A stretch of 64,000 nucleotides of DNA, from assembly GCA_022712895.1 (NCBI GenBank), contig JAFLJS010000051.1, positions 101,927-165,926 on the forward strand, given 5' to 3'. The translations under genes were made by a program, and so were the position numbers. This document shows positions 1 to 10,753 of this stretch, one piece after another (the first letter of the stretch is position 1; the number at the start of each line of letters is the position of its first letter). Below the pieces are notes generated by a model that was given only the letters and a program-made list of their open reading frames with translations, did no database searches and had not been told where the DNA came from. Origin of the DNA: Desulfocapsa sp. (GTDB lineage: Bacteria; Desulfobacterota; Desulfobulbia; Desulfobulbales; Desulfocapsaceae).

Positions 1-1266
1 CCGGATCACCGGCTCTGTGCCTGACGCCCGAACAAGTATCCGCCCACTCTTACCCAGTTTCTTCTCCATTTTTATCACTGCTTTTTGAAAACTTGGAAAA
101 TTCTCAAGGTCAATTTTAGAGGATGTCCTGACATTGTTGAGCACCTGAGGATAGGAAGTCATCACCGTGGCCAGCTCAGACAGCTTCTTCTTCCGTTTCC
201 TCATGATCGACAATAAACGAAGAGCAGCAAGATTGCCGTCTCCTGTTGTTATATGATCAAGGAAGACTAAATGACCGGATTGTTCCCCGCCAAAGGAATA
301 TCCGTTCTTGCGCATCTCTTCAACCACATAGCGGTCACCGACATTTGTCCGCACCATTTTTCCACCCATCTCCTTCATGGCAATTTCAAGGCCCATATTG
401 GACATTACGGTGGTAACGAGGGTTTTCTTTCTCAGCTTTCCTCGTTTGATAAGATCTTTGGCACAAATCGCCATGATGTGATCACCATCAACAACTTTTC
501 CATTTTCATCACAGACTATCAAGCGGTCACCATCACCGTCCAAAGCAAGGCCGATATCAGCACCGGTCTCTTTCACCTTTGCTGCCATCAATTCTGGGTG
601 CAGAGCGCCGCATTGGTGATTGATATTTTTACCGTCTGGGCTCACACCAAGGCTTGTCACCTTTGCCCCTAATTCTTCAAGGACATATGGTGCGACCCCG
701 TATGTTGCACCATGGGCACAATCAAGCACGATATGCATTCCCTCAAGGGTCTGTTTTTTAGGGAAAATATTTTTTAAGAAGACGATATATCGACCTTTGG
801 CATCATCAATTCGTCTGGCCTTCCCCACTTCTTCAGCAACTGGTCGTAACGTTGCCATTTTTTGTGAGAAGATCAGCTCTTCAATATCCGCTTCCACTTC
901 GTCAGGTAATTTGAACCCATCACTGGAAAATATTTTAATCCCATTATCCTGAAAAGGATTGTGAGAGGCGGAGATCACCACACCGGCATCGGCTCGCATG
1001 GAAGTTGTAATAAATGCGATACCAGGCGTTGGCAACGGCCCTACGAGCAGTACATCGACCCCCATGGAACAGATACCTGCTGCCAGTGCATTTTCGATCA
1101 TATAACCGGATACGCGGGTATCTTTGCCTATAACAATGCGATGCCGACCTTTTTTATTCTTGACGATAAAAGCAATTGCCCGCCCTACCTGCATAGCAAT
1201 TTCTGTGGTCATGGGGTAGATGTTGGCCACCCCTCTTATACCGTCAGTTCCGAATAGTTTACGCAT
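1..1266 (-). CDS. glmM: Phosphoglucosamine mutase GlmM (C-terminal end cut by window edge)
   Basis: Reverse-strand translation from ATG at 1266 gives [20 protein letters not shown]..., then the phosphosugar mutase motif [22 protein letters not shown]; runs off the left edge. Confidence 0.93.
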   Translation of the reverse strand, partial: MRKLFGTDGIRGVANIYPMTTEIAMQVGRAIAFIVKNKKGRHRIVIGKDTRVSGYMIENALAAGICSMGVDVLLVGPLPTPGIAFITTSMRADAGVVISASHNPFQDNGIKIFSSDGFKLPDEVEADIEELIFSQKMATLRPVAEEVGKARRIDDAKGRYIVFLKNIFPKKQTLEGMHIVLDCAHGATYGVAPYVLEELGAKVTSLGVSPDGKNINHQCGALHPELMAAKVKETGADIGLALDGDGDRLIVCDENGKVVDGDHIMAICAKDLIKRGKLRKKTLVTTVMSNMGLEIAMKEMGGKMVRTNVGDRYVVEEMRKNGYSFGGEQSGHLVFLDHITTGDGNLAALRLLSIMRKRKKKLSELATVMTSYPQVLNNVRTSSKIDLENFPSFQKAVIKMEKKLGKSGRILVRASGTEPVIR

Positions 1267-1461
1267 ATTATTTTATATTTTTGGGAGTGTTAGTAGCCGT
1301 CATTGTGTCATGACGACGAGAGTCTAGATCAGGTAAGCGAAAATCCCGAGTCTTGAATGATGAAGAAAACAGTAAGCCAGCGCACAGTATAATACCCCCC
1401 GAGGAGGATAAGTACCTTTATGCCAAATTCTTTTCAAAAAAACAAAAAATATTATACGTTA

Positions 1462-2403
1462 CTAGTTCTCTTCTATCAAGGTGACCGTGGACGGCTCAAT
1501 TTTTAATATTTTGACCGGGCCTGAGAAAGCACTTGTTTGCATCACTTTGACCTGCATCTGTCCATTTTCCTGTTCATCTTCAGCGCTCACCTTGAAAAGT
1601 TTGTGCAAATCTATCTGTCCACGAATCAATGTTTTAGGAAGTGCTGCGGTGATGGAAACAGTTGCCGGGGTAACCCGTTGCAGGATTCCATCTTTTTGAA
1701 CGTTAACCATAAAACCTGAAATCGTTTTCTGTACTGTTTCCACCCTTATATCCAGGGATGCTGTGATAGTTGTCGCACCGATAAGATCAACAAAAACCGG
1801 ATCAAGTTCCAGAGGAACCTGAAGTTCCGTAGACTTATTCAATCCTTGGATATCGATAACTCTTGTACGTAATACATCAAACTTTTCAAGTACTGTCTGC
1901 GGTCCGGTAATGGATATTGAGTCGGGCTCCATACGGATATTTTTCAGGATATAATCGACTGCCAGCTCCCCGCTGGTCACGGGATTAACCGGGAACTGCT
2001 TTTGGATCAGTTTATCCAGGGACAAAATTACACTTTTAGGCTGGATTCGAAGAACCTTCACTCCTCGAGGTACTGCAATTACATCATTACTGTTTTCAAG
2101 AACCATTGTTCCGGGAGTCGCTTTTTCCAGATCAATCTGACGAGTGATTGATCCTTTTCCCATATTGAGTACCAGACTGCGCGGCCCACTCACTGAAACT
2201 TCAATTTCTTTCTTAAACTGATTGGAAATAACCAGATCTCGGGGCAGGTTAATTATTTCAACCGGTACCATAACGTTTTTATTCACGATATCTTCACCAC
2301 CCACAAAGTACCAGAGCATTATGGCAAGCCCCAGTGAGATCATACGTAAGATCCAGTCTTTGGGGGAAAGCTGTAACCAATATCGAATATTCAAATAGTT
2401 CAT
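1462..2403 (-). CDS. cdaR: YbbR/CdaR-like domain protein
   Basis: N-terminal TM followed by YbbR-like repeats; lies between cdaA and glmM as in the classic operon. Confidence 0.85.
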   Translation of the reverse strand: MNYLNIRYWLQLSPKDWILRMISLGLAIMLWYFVGGEDIVNKNVMVPVEIINLPRDLVISNQFKKEIEVSVSGPRSLVLNMGKGSITRQIDLEKATPGTMVLENSNDVIAVPRGVKVLRIQPKSVILSLDKLIQKQFPVNPVTSGELAVDYILKNIRMEPDSISITGPQTVLEKFDVLRTRVIDIQGLNKSTELQVPLELDPVFVDLIGATTITASLDIRVETVQKTISGFMVNVQKDGILQRVTPATVSITAALPKTLIRGQIDLHKLFKVSAEDEQENGQMQVKVMQTSAFSGPVKILKIEPSTVTLIEEN

Positions 2404-3191
2404 GACTTACCCATCCACTGCTTCCAGCCTGTGCTTGCATTGTCCTTGGGAATAAAAATATTACGCAGACTATTGGTAAGTGTCATTTCATCATGCATTG
2501 CGGTGAGGGCACCATGCTGCACCAGAGAAATCTCCTGAGTCTCTTCTGAGACCACAAGAATCACAGCATCAGTTTCTTCGGACAAACCAATTGCTGCCCG
2601 GTGTCTTGTACCGAATCGTTTACTGATATAAGGGTTTTGAGACAGAGGCATGATGCACCCCGCAGTCTGAATTTTACCTTTATAGATGATAACACCGCCA
2701 TCATGGAGGGGCGAAACGGGCATAAAGATAGAGATCAGCAGTTCTTTACTGAGATTTGCATTCAGCCTGAAACCGGACTCAAGAAACTCACGTAAACCGG
2801 TGTCACGTTCAATGACAATAAGCGCACCAATGCGACGTTTGGACAGATAAAAAACTGCACGAATAATTTCATCCAGCTCCTTTTCCGCTAAATCTGTGCT
2901 TTTCTGAAAGGGCGATTTACCAACCTGAGTAAGGGCCTTGCGGATGTCCTGTTGAAAAACAATCACCACAATAAGGAACAGAGAGCCAAGGAAGGTCTTA
3001 AGCAACCACTGGAGGGCGGCAAGGTCAAACATGGAGGCCATAAAATAGACCATGCCGAGAACCAGCAGACCAAGTACCATCTGTACCGACCTGGTACCAC
3101 GAATAATGGTGATAAGCTGGTAAATAATGAACGCGACTACAAGGATATCGACAACATCCTGCCAGCGAATTATATTGAAACTTTCAAACAT
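2400..3191 (-). CDS. cdaA: Diadenylate cyclase CdaA (DAC domain)
   Basis: TM N-terminus and DAC motifs HDGGVIIYKGKI and RFGTRHRAAIGLSEETDA. Confidence 0.93.
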   Translation of the reverse strand: MFESFNIIRWQDVVDILVVAFIIYQLITIIRGTRSVQMVLGLLVLGMVYFMASMFDLAALQWLLKTFLGSLFLIVVIVFQQDIRKALTQVGKSPFQKSTDLAEKELDEIIRAVFYLSKRRIGALIVIERDTGLREFLESGFRLNANLSKELLISIFMPVSPLHDGGVIIYKGKIQTAGCIMPLSQNPYISKRFGTRHRAAIGLSEETDAVILVVSEETQEISLVQHGALTAMHDEMTLTNSLRNIFIPKDNASTGWKQWMGKS

Positions 3192-3390
3192 TTAACCGTT
3201 CACAGAATCGTTTAGATAAGGGACAAAAAAACCGGGCCACAGCAGTGGCCAGGAACACTTCCTATTTACGGAGTAACTTTAACAGATTTACTCTAAAAAA
3301 ACTCTATTATTTCAGCAACTGATCCTTTTTTCAGGATTAACACCTCTCCTTCATGTCCTGTTGCTGCGGTCATGATATTAAAACCGGGTT

Positions 3391-3660
3391 TTAGGCCCCT
3401 TCTATCATCGATTCAATATAAACATGTGCTGCAAAGGCAAGACTTCCCACGCCAAAGAGAAGCAAAAACATGGTAAAGATTTCTCCACCATCAGAAAGAG
3501 GCTGCACCTCTCCATAGCCAACGGTTGTAATACTGATCACAGCCATATATACTGTTTCCAGCAATGTATAGCCTTCAAGAAGGTATATAATCACCAGTTC
3601 CGCCAATCAGAAAAAAAGTACCCGCGCCAGTGATAAAATGATGTGCTTACGACTATCCAT
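3391..3660 (-). pseudogene. Two-TM potassium channel pore domain with in-frame TGA after codon 17 and no RCK domain
   Basis: Selectivity filter TTVGYGE. ATG at 3660 gives MDSRKHIILSLARVLFF*LAELVIIYLLEGYTLLETVYMAVISITTVGYGE...; ORF ends shortly after TM2. Confidence 0.55.
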
Positions 3661-3810
3661 TCGTTTTCATTTTGAGGTTTTTTCTATTCAGTGTTAGATT
3701 CGACCAACTGATAAAAAGTGTAACGACTTCTTAATCCCTATTTTTTCTAATTCTATTGCACAAAACACAATAAATGCTAGTAAATACGTCTTCTTCCACC
3801 ATAAAAATCC

Positions 3811-6800
3811 ATGTCTGATCGTTACGGTTCTATTTCCATCACCGAGGAGCCAGACTCCAGGGACAAAAGAAAACCAGTGCGCCGTCGTCCCATTTTGCCA
3901 AAAAAGAAAAAAAAAGGTGGCAAATGGGGAATTTTATGGGCAACACTTGCAGCACTTACCATCAGCTTTTATTTTCTGGCAGCACTGTATATTGCCCCCA
4001 TGGCCCTGCACAGATATCTGCCCGGGTACATAACAAAAGTCACCGGTCTCACCCTCACCATGGAGAGGGTGGAACTCAATCCGTTTAATTTTCAAATAAC
4101 ATTCTCCGAAATCAGAGCCGATGTACCCGGTTCCACCACCGGCAAACCACTCCTTGAGATCCCTTCTCTCTTTATCGACATGGATCTCACCTCTCTTTTG
4201 CGCAACAGCTTTGCCTGCGACAAGCTCATCATTAAAGAGCTCTCACTGAACATTACCCGTTTTAAGGACAACCACTATAACCTGCCAGTACTCACACAGA
4301 TTTCAGAAAAACAGAGTCAGGAACAAATAATAGATTTCACCAACCTTCCGTTTCTCTTTTCTCTCAACAATATTAATATCAGTGACAGCCGTATCCTCCT
4401 CACTGACCAGGTAACAGACAAAGTACACACTGTAGAACAGTTAACGCTTGCGATCCCAACGCTTTCAAACTTCTCATTTCAGTTAAACGATTACATCCTT
4501 CCTCATTTTTCAGCTCGTATCAATGGCAGTTTCATCCAGCTCGACGGTAAGAAGATCGCATCAGAAGATGGGAAAAGCTTCAGGACCAAACTCTTTTGCT
4601 CCATCAAGGCACTGCAACTCAGCTCATACCTCTCCTACCTCCCTGACAACTTTCCACTCGTACTCAGTAAAGGTGTTGCGGACCTCAACCTTGAACTCGG
4701 ATTCAGCCCTGAAAAAAAGCAGGGTGAGCGAGTTTCCATAGATATCGACATAACAGGTTCTGACATTTTACTGCACACCAGAAAAGGGAACAACAAGATC
4801 AGCTTGCCCAATGTCAGATTGGATGCCACGCTCACTCCTGTGAACAGGCTGTTGCACATCAAAACTATTGTTGCCAAAAAACCACAACTGATCACCAGCC
4901 AGAGGCAACTCCCTAGAGGGCTTGCAAATTTCCTTGCCATTGGCTCTCCCTCTTCCAGGCGTTTAGGCCTCACCATCGATTTACTTCTCATTGACGAAGG
5001 ACGACTGGTTTTCACGGACAGGAAAGACTCTATCTGGGATACTTTACAGCTCTCTATTAATGATTTTGACCGAAGAAACTCCACCGGAAGTTTTCACATA
5101 AGTGGTGAACAGGCAGTAGGTCCGGGATCTTTCTCCTGGCAAGGAAAACTCTCAGGGCCCGGCAATCTCAAAGGAAAAGTACTGCTCAATGAATTCCCGG
5201 CCCGGACAATACTGACACAGCTTTATCCATATCCAGACGCAAGTATTACAGGGAGCTCTGAGTTTACCGGTGAACTGACCTTGTCGACTATAGATAAAAC
5301 AACAACAACTTACAGCTTGGACAATGCAACATTACAATTTCACAATCTGCAACTGGCAGAGAAAGAAAGGGTATGGCTGAAAGCTGACTCTGTTCGTTTT
5401 ACCCGACTTAGCCGACAGGAGACTCGTTTTTCCCTCGGCAATATTTTTCTGAAGAATGCCGAGTTGATACTGACAAACAATGAATATCCAGCATTTTTCA
5501 GCGATGTATTCGGAATAAAAGAACGGCCCCAAATAAGAGGAATTGATTTCTCGGGCAGCCTCGCCCTGCGCCCCCAAAAGAAGCAAGAGCAAACTCTCCA
5601 GTTTTCAGATGTCAAATTCCAGGCAAACAGGATTGATCAACAAGCAAATGCAGAAAATTTCATTTTTTCAGCAACACTTGGAGATGAGGGTTCCATCAAA
5701 TCACGTGGTAAACTCAGCCTTTTCCCCTTAAACATTGAAACAGAAATCGTATTTTCAGACATAGACTCCGCACTGTTTTCCCCCTACGCTTCAGGATGGC
5801 CACTGTTGCAACACTCTGAGGCCATGCTCCATGGAAAAGGTGTTTTCAACTACCCTGCCCTGTCCTTTCAGGGAGACGTGCGTCTCAGTGATGGACGGTT
5901 ACAACTGGAAACGAATGCAAAACTTTTCAGTTGGGACCTTGCGGAACTGAGTAAAGTTCAATACACATTCGCTCCTTTTTCCCTGCGAAGCACAAGCCTT
6001 CACTTACAAAACCCACAACTGCACTACAGAATCCGTACAGAGTCTCCTTTCCAGTTACTCTCAGAAACTTTGCAAACAGTCTTATCCAGAAACAATGAAC
6101 AGAAGAAACTTTTCCCTGTTCACATACAAGATCTCAGCGTTGACGGTGGACTTGTCAACCTGACTGACAGCCGCCTGACACCACCCTGGCACGGGCGGGC
6201 AACGGAAATAAGTGGCCACATAAAAAACGTTAACAGCAAAGACAGAGGGATAACATCCTTTGACCTGAAGGGACGTGTTGAGGATGCACCATTTAAACTT
6301 TCAGGTTCCATGTTTCTTTTCCAGGAGAAAAAGAATAACAGGGCACGCCTCGACCTGACTGATTTCCCTCTTCACAGTTTTTCAAAGCAACTGAAGAACA
6401 GTCAATTGCAGATACAGAATACTAACGTCAGCCTTCAATCGAGATACTCGGAAAACGATACAGGCACAAACAGTACTACAGAACTGACGATTAGTGACCT
6501 ACGGCCCCTTTCTGCAAGCAGAGATGCGGCACTTGCCCTGGCCTTGTTAAAAGACAGCAGTGGTACATTCGCCCTCACAGTACAACAAAACAACAGAAGG
6601 AGATCTCTCTTTCAGGAAACTGTGGATACCTTCCAAACAACAGTAATCAAAGCCTCTTACGCGCCCTTGCTCCTTGACCGTAACTTTAAAGACCTCCAGG
6701 ACAATAACTTTGTCTCTTTTCAACCTGGTACAAATACGATAAATGCAGCCGGCAAAGAATTGTTAATCCGCTATTCTGAGCTGTTGGCAGCACACCCCGG

Positions 6801-7071
6801 CCTTGCCCTGTCAATTACAGGCCTTGCGGATGACAAAAAAGACCGCAACGTACTGGCCAAAACTGTTCCTCCGGCAAAACCTCTGATCATTCGTGACAAA
6901 GCATTGCTGACACTTGCCAAAGAAAGAAGCCTGATCACCTATGACTTTTGTATTCACAGCCTTGGCATCGCGCCATCGCGACTCTCGATTAGTGACTCCC
7001 CGCTTATCAGGAAAGAGTCTCCGGCACATGGCAGTAGTCTCGACATAAGAGTGCTGATAACAAAAACCTGA
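3811..7071 (+). CDS. DUF748/AsmA-like large membrane-anchored protein
   Basis: 1086 aa with N-terminal TM, repetitive beta-rich body and DUF748-like C-terminus. Confidence 0.75.
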   Translation: MSDRYGSISITEEPDSRDKRKPVRRRPILPKKKKKGGKWGILWATLAALTISFYFLAALYIAPMALHRYLPGYITKVTGLTLTMERVELNPFNFQITFSEIRADVPGSTTGKPLLEIPSLFIDMDLTSLLRNSFACDKLIIKELSLNITRFKDNHYNLPVLTQISEKQSQEQIIDFTNLPFLFSLNNINISDSRILLTDQVTDKVHTVEQLTLAIPTLSNFSFQLNDYILPHFSARINGSFIQLDGKKIASEDGKSFRTKLFCSIKALQLSSYLSYLPDNFPLVLSKGVADLNLELGFSPEKKQGERVSIDIDITGSDILLHTRKGNNKISLPNVRLDATLTPVNRLLHIKTIVAKKPQLITSQRQLPRGLANFLAIGSPSSRRLGLTIDLLLIDEGRLVFTDRKDSIWDTLQLSINDFDRRNSTGSFHISGEQAVGPGSFSWQGKLSGPGNLKGKVLLNEFPARTILTQLYPYPDASITGSSEFTGELTLSTIDKTTTTYSLDNATLQFHNLQLAEKERVWLKADSVRFTRLSRQETRFSLGNIFLKNAELILTNNEYPAFFSDVFGIKERPQIRGIDFSGSLALRPQKKQEQTLQFSDVKFQANRIDQQANAENFIFSATLGDEGSIKSRGKLSLFPLNIETEIVFSDIDSALFSPYASGWPLLQHSEAMLHGKGVFNYPALSFQGDVRLSDGRLQLETNAKLFSWDLAELSKVQYTFAPFSLRSTSLHLQNPQLHYRIRTESPFQLLSETLQTVLSRNNEQKKLFPVHIQDLSVDGGLVNLTDSRLTPPWHGRATEISGHIKNVNSKDRGITSFDLKGRVEDAPFKLSGSMFLFQEKKNNRARLDLTDFPLHSFSKQLKNSQLQIQNTNVSLQSRYSENDTGTNSTTELTISDLRPLSASRDAALALALLKDSSGTFALTVQQNNRRRSLFQETVDTFQTTVIKASYAPLLLDRNFKDLQDNNFVSFQPGTNTINAAGKELLIRYSELLAAHPGLALSITGLADDKKDRNVLAKTVPPAKPLIIRDKALLTLAKERSLITYDFCIHSLGIAPSRLSISDSPLIRKESPAHGSSLDIRVLITKT

Positions 7072-7083
7072 GCGGACCAAACC

Positions 7084-7917
7084 ATGCTAAAACCTCCTTA
7101 CACCTGCTACGATCAGTTATATGTTTATAATTTTGACCGGACAGATCTCGGAGAGATTAATGATCCTGATCTCATCGGCACCTGGATTGAAGATGAAACT
7201 GCCATTCTCTTCTTCCACAAAGAAAAAAAAATATTAATAGAGGAAATTCGCAAGCGCAGTGAGGCAATAATCATCTATGAAGCCAATCTCAACTATCAGG
7301 ATTGGGAAGCAGGTCTTAATATAACCACTTTTTCAATACCACCCCTCGTTGTTGCGCCACTGTGGGAAGTCGCACAACTCCAGTTACAGGAAGGTGAAAT
7401 TGGTATACATCTTGACCCCAGTGTTATTTTTGGTTCAGGTTTTCATCCCACCACCAGACTTTGTCTGCAAGTCATCAGTGATATGGTTACCTCAAATAGC
7501 ACAGCTGTTCAAAGCATGGTGGATCTGGGAACGGGTACCGGGTTGCTCTCCATTGGGGCGGCAAAACTGGGCGTGCAGACAATCCGCTGCTACGACAACA
7601 ATCCCTTTGCCTGTGCTGTTGCAGACAAAAACGTAAAGCTAAACAATTGTGAACAGCAGATCCTAGTCAGCGAAGCTGATCTGCGCGCAAACCTTCCCGA
7701 TACCAATGTGGATCTAGTGGTTGCCAACCTGTATAAAGGGCTGCTCCTGGAATTTTTCGAGAATCCTGATTTCTGGAAAGCCAAGTACTACATCATCTCA
7801 GGATTTACCCCTTCCATGGAAGGAGAACTTCTGGCCGCCTTGCCCATGGATCAGTTAAAACTTCTGGAAAGAAGAAAAAGCGAGACCTGGCGGCTCTGGC
7901 TGTTGGCAAAAAAATGA
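7084..7917 (+). CDS. prmA: Ribosomal protein L11 methyltransferase-like
   Basis: FGSGFHPTTRLCL and MVDLGTGTGLLSIGAAKLG SAM-binding motifs. Confidence 0.85.
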   Translation: MLKPPYTCYDQLYVYNFDRTDLGEINDPDLIGTWIEDETAILFFHKEKKILIEEIRKRSEAIIIYEANLNYQDWEAGLNITTFSIPPLVVAPLWEVAQLQLQEGEIGIHLDPSVIFGSGFHPTTRLCLQVISDMVTSNSTAVQSMVDLGTGTGLLSIGAAKLGVQTIRCYDNNPFACAVADKNVKLNNCEQQILVSEADLRANLPDTNVDLVVANLYKGLLLEFFENPDFWKAKYYIISGFTPSMEGELLAALPMDQLKLLERRKSETWRLWLLAKK

Positions 7918-8064
7918 TCCTTGGCCTCAGCCTCCTGGGCTTTCCAGGGAAACCAAATGCAGTGGACAAGCTGTTGCAGATACAGTCCATTCAAAGAACC
8001 CTTAACTGGATCAGAACAAAAGGGGGAAAGAACAACTTCCACTCCCCTGAATCAAGTCATTAAG

Positions 8065-9141
8065 ATGCTCTCTACCCTCCAACAATCCCTGCTCCAATGG
8101 TTTTCAAAAAACCAGCGCCCCCTGCCATGGCGACAACAATACCATCCTTATCAGGTCTGGATTTCCGAAATCATGGCCCAACAGACGCAGATGGATCGAG
8201 TAGTGGAATACCATAATCTCTGGATGAAAACATTTCCAGATATGCAGACGCTTGCCGAATCATCAGAAGATACAGTATTAAAGTGCTGGGAAGGCCTGGG
8301 ATACTATTCACGGGCCAGGAACATTTTAAAGACAGCAAAAATCCTTATCAGTAACTATAATGGTACTCTTCCCAGAAACCAAAAAGAGCTTCTTGCTCTT
8401 CCGGGAATCGGCCCCTACACTGCCGGCGCCATTGCCTCCATCGCCTACAACCAGGATGTGCCAGTGGTGGATGCCAATATTGAAAGAATTTTTTCCAGGC
8501 TTTTCAATATCGATCTTATCCCGGGCAGTCCCGAGGCTAAACGGGAATACTGGCAAAAGGCAGAATTTGTTCTACCTGCAAATAATGCCAGGGATTTCAA
8601 CCAGGGTCTTATGGAACTGGGCGCGCTGATCTGTCGCCCCAAACAACCGAACTGCCAAGCTTGCCCTTTGGCGACACACTGCCTGGCACTGCAATACGAC
8701 CTGATCCCCGAACGCCCAATCCCTAAAAAAAGCACAAAGATCATCCCTATTGATATGGCCACAGGAGTCCTGCTGCATAAGGGACTGATCTTTATCCAAC
8801 AGCGTTTAGCCAACGACGTCTGGGGGGCACTTTGGGAATTTCCGGGAGGACGTATGGAAGAAAAAGAAACTGCGGAAGAGACTGTTATTCGTGAGTTTAT
8901 GGAAGAGACGGAACTTGCAGTTCGGGTGGACTCCAAAATCACAACCACTCTTCATCATTACACCCGATATAAGGTTACCCTGCACTGTTTTTTTGTAAGC
9001 CTTGAACAAAGCGAAAGCGACCCTGTGCTCCATGCTGCACAGGAATTTCACTGGCTCCCTTTTGACCAGATAGATCAGTATGCGTTTCCGGCAGGACACC
9101 GAAAACTAATACAATTTATGAAAACCCACAAACTACCGTAG
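8065..9141 (+). CDS. mutY: A/G-specific adenine glycosylase MutY with C-terminal NUDIX domain
   Basis: HhH-GPD LPGIGPYTAGAIASIAY, FeS Cys cluster CRPKQPNCQACPLATHC, NUDIX box; likely start at internal ATG 8065 rather than 7921. Confidence 0.92.
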   Translation: MLSTLQQSLLQWFSKNQRPLPWRQQYHPYQVWISEIMAQQTQMDRVVEYHNLWMKTFPDMQTLAESSEDTVLKCWEGLGYYSRARNILKTAKILISNYNGTLPRNQKELLALPGIGPYTAGAIASIAYNQDVPVVDANIERIFSRLFNIDLIPGSPEAKREYWQKAEFVLPANNARDFNQGLMELGALICRPKQPNCQACPLATHCLALQYDLIPERPIPKKSTKIIPIDMATGVLLHKGLIFIQQRLANDVWGALWEFPGGRMEEKETAEETVIREFMEETELAVRVDSKITTTLHHYTRYKVTLHCFFVSLEQSESDPVLHAAQEFHWLPFDQIDQYAFPAGHRKLIQFMKTHKLP

Positions 9142-9161
9142 GAGCCTGCCCCTGCGGTCGA

Positions 9162-10508
9162 TCAGCAGGAGCCACCCGCCCTCTTTTCATTTCCATTCCA
9201 GGGAGCTACCCAAACAAGCAATATCATCCCCGGAATAGCCAACACCGCACAGACAAAAAAGAAATTGGTATATCCTATTCCACTCACATCACCTAAAATG
9301 GAATAAAACATTCCATCTTTTTCGTTAATTCCCTCAACCAATACTCCTGCGAATATTCCGGAAAAAGATTTGGGAATAGCAAATAAGGAACTGAGCAGAG
9401 CAAGCTGGGTGCCGGTAAATTTTTTATTTGTACTTTTGGCAATAAACGCCATTAACGCGGCAGAACCAAGTCCTACACCCAGATATTCAAAAGCAACCAC
9501 TCCACCCAAGACCCAAACATTTGCACCCACTTCACTGAGTAATGCAAAACCAAAAATAGACATCACCTGAACAATTCCAAAAATCCACAGCGCCTTGTTG
9601 ATTCCCATTCGGAACATCAACAATCCTCCGACAAACCCTCCAAGCAACATCGACCACAAGCCAACCACCTTCGCCACTGTACCGATGATTGTCGCTGAAA
9701 ATCCTACATCGAGATAAAATGGTGTAATCAAAGCTGTTGCGACCGTATCTCCAAACTTATAGAAAAAAATGAATAATAAAATCAGCAAGCCGGACTTAAA
9801 ACCATCCCGTAGAAAAAACTCTTTAAACGGTTCAACAACCGCCTCCTGCAAAGACTTTGGGGGAGAAATTCCGGTATCAATCTCAGCGATAACAAAAGTA
9901 TGAATAATCCCCACCAGCATAAAGAGAGAGACAACAATGAAAACCATGGACCATGGCATATAATCAGACAAAATTAATCCCAGCCCTCCAGGAATAAAGC
10001 CGGCAACTCGATATGCATTTGCATAGAACGAGCTTCCAAGTCCCAGTTCATTGTCTGGCAGCAATTCACGACGATACGCATCAAGCACTATATCCTGAGT
10101 GGCTGAGAAAAAGCCAATGGCTAGGCCAACATATAAAATCATCTGAATATCATTCTGCGGATTGAACACCGCCAACGATATCATAAAAACTAACAGGCCA
10201 ATTTGACTCACCATCATCCAGCCACGTCGTCTCCCTAAAAACGGAGGTACGTAACGATCAAGAAAAGGTGCCCAAAGATATTTAAACGAGAAAGGAAGTA
10301 AAACCAGCCCAAAAAATCCAATTGTTTTCAGGTCAACACTCTCGCTCCTTAACCATGCCGGGATAAGCTGTGCCAAGAAATATAACGGGAGACCAGCGGT
10401 AAATCCGTTGAAGACGCAAATCAACATTCTTTTGTTTATTAATGCCTTCCACAGACTCGGTTTTTCCTCCGCAATGTTCCGTTTACTTCCATCCATCCGC
10501 TCACTCAT
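9162..10508 (-). CDS. AmpG-like MFS transporter
   Basis: 12-TM MFS; TQDIVLDAYRRELL and LPLYFLAQLIPAWLR typical of AmpG family. Confidence 0.8.
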   Translation of the reverse strand: MSERMDGSKRNIAEEKPSLWKALINKRMLICVFNGFTAGLPLYFLAQLIPAWLRSESVDLKTIGFFGLVLLPFSFKYLWAPFLDRYVPPFLGRRRGWMMVSQIGLLVFMISLAVFNPQNDIQMILYVGLAIGFFSATQDIVLDAYRRELLPDNELGLGSSFYANAYRVAGFIPGGLGLILSDYMPWSMVFIVVSLFMLVGIIHTFVIAEIDTGISPPKSLQEAVVEPFKEFFLRDGFKSGLLILLFIFFYKFGDTVATALITPFYLDVGFSATIIGTVAKVVGLWSMLLGGFVGGLLMFRMGINKALWIFGIVQVMSIFGFALLSEVGANVWVLGGVVAFEYLGVGLGSAALMAFIAKSTNKKFTGTQLALLSSLFAIPKSFSGIFAGVLVEGINEKDGMFYSILGDVSGIGYTNFFFVCAVLAIPGMILLVWVAPWNGNEKRAGGSC

Positions 10509-10574
10509 TCTTCTCTTTTCCCCGCAACCTATTTATGGTACTGTCCACCAAGCTCGTTAAAAAACAAAACAGCA

Positions 10575-10700
10575 AATGGCCACGTAAGAAACTTCCTATA
10601 CGAGGCGCGTATTTTAAATTAAATTTCGACCTACTAACGTACGTCGCAATTTATTTTTAAATGCAGCAACGAAGCAGATGAAGAGTTTTACCTGGCCATT
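10575..10700. repeat. Dispersed palindromic intergenic repeat, copy 1 (divergent)
   Basis: Terminal inverted sequence AATGGCCACGTAAGAAACTTC / GATGAAGAGTTTTACCTGGCCATT, central GTACGT; similar to copies at 20655, 25031, 29152, 44116. Confidence 0.6.
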
Positions 10701-10753
10701 GTATTAACCTTAGTTCCTGATTAATAGCAAACAGCTTTCCAGATTCAATCATT

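Noticed and set aside
271-1257. Plus-strand ORFs 271-672, 620-952 and 961-1257
   Set aside because: They are antisense to glmM, which reads cleanly on the minus strand.
3600-3660. Selenocysteine in the potassium channel
   Set aside because: The position is in a TM helix with no known Sec family and no convincing SECIS; reported only as an interrupted gene.
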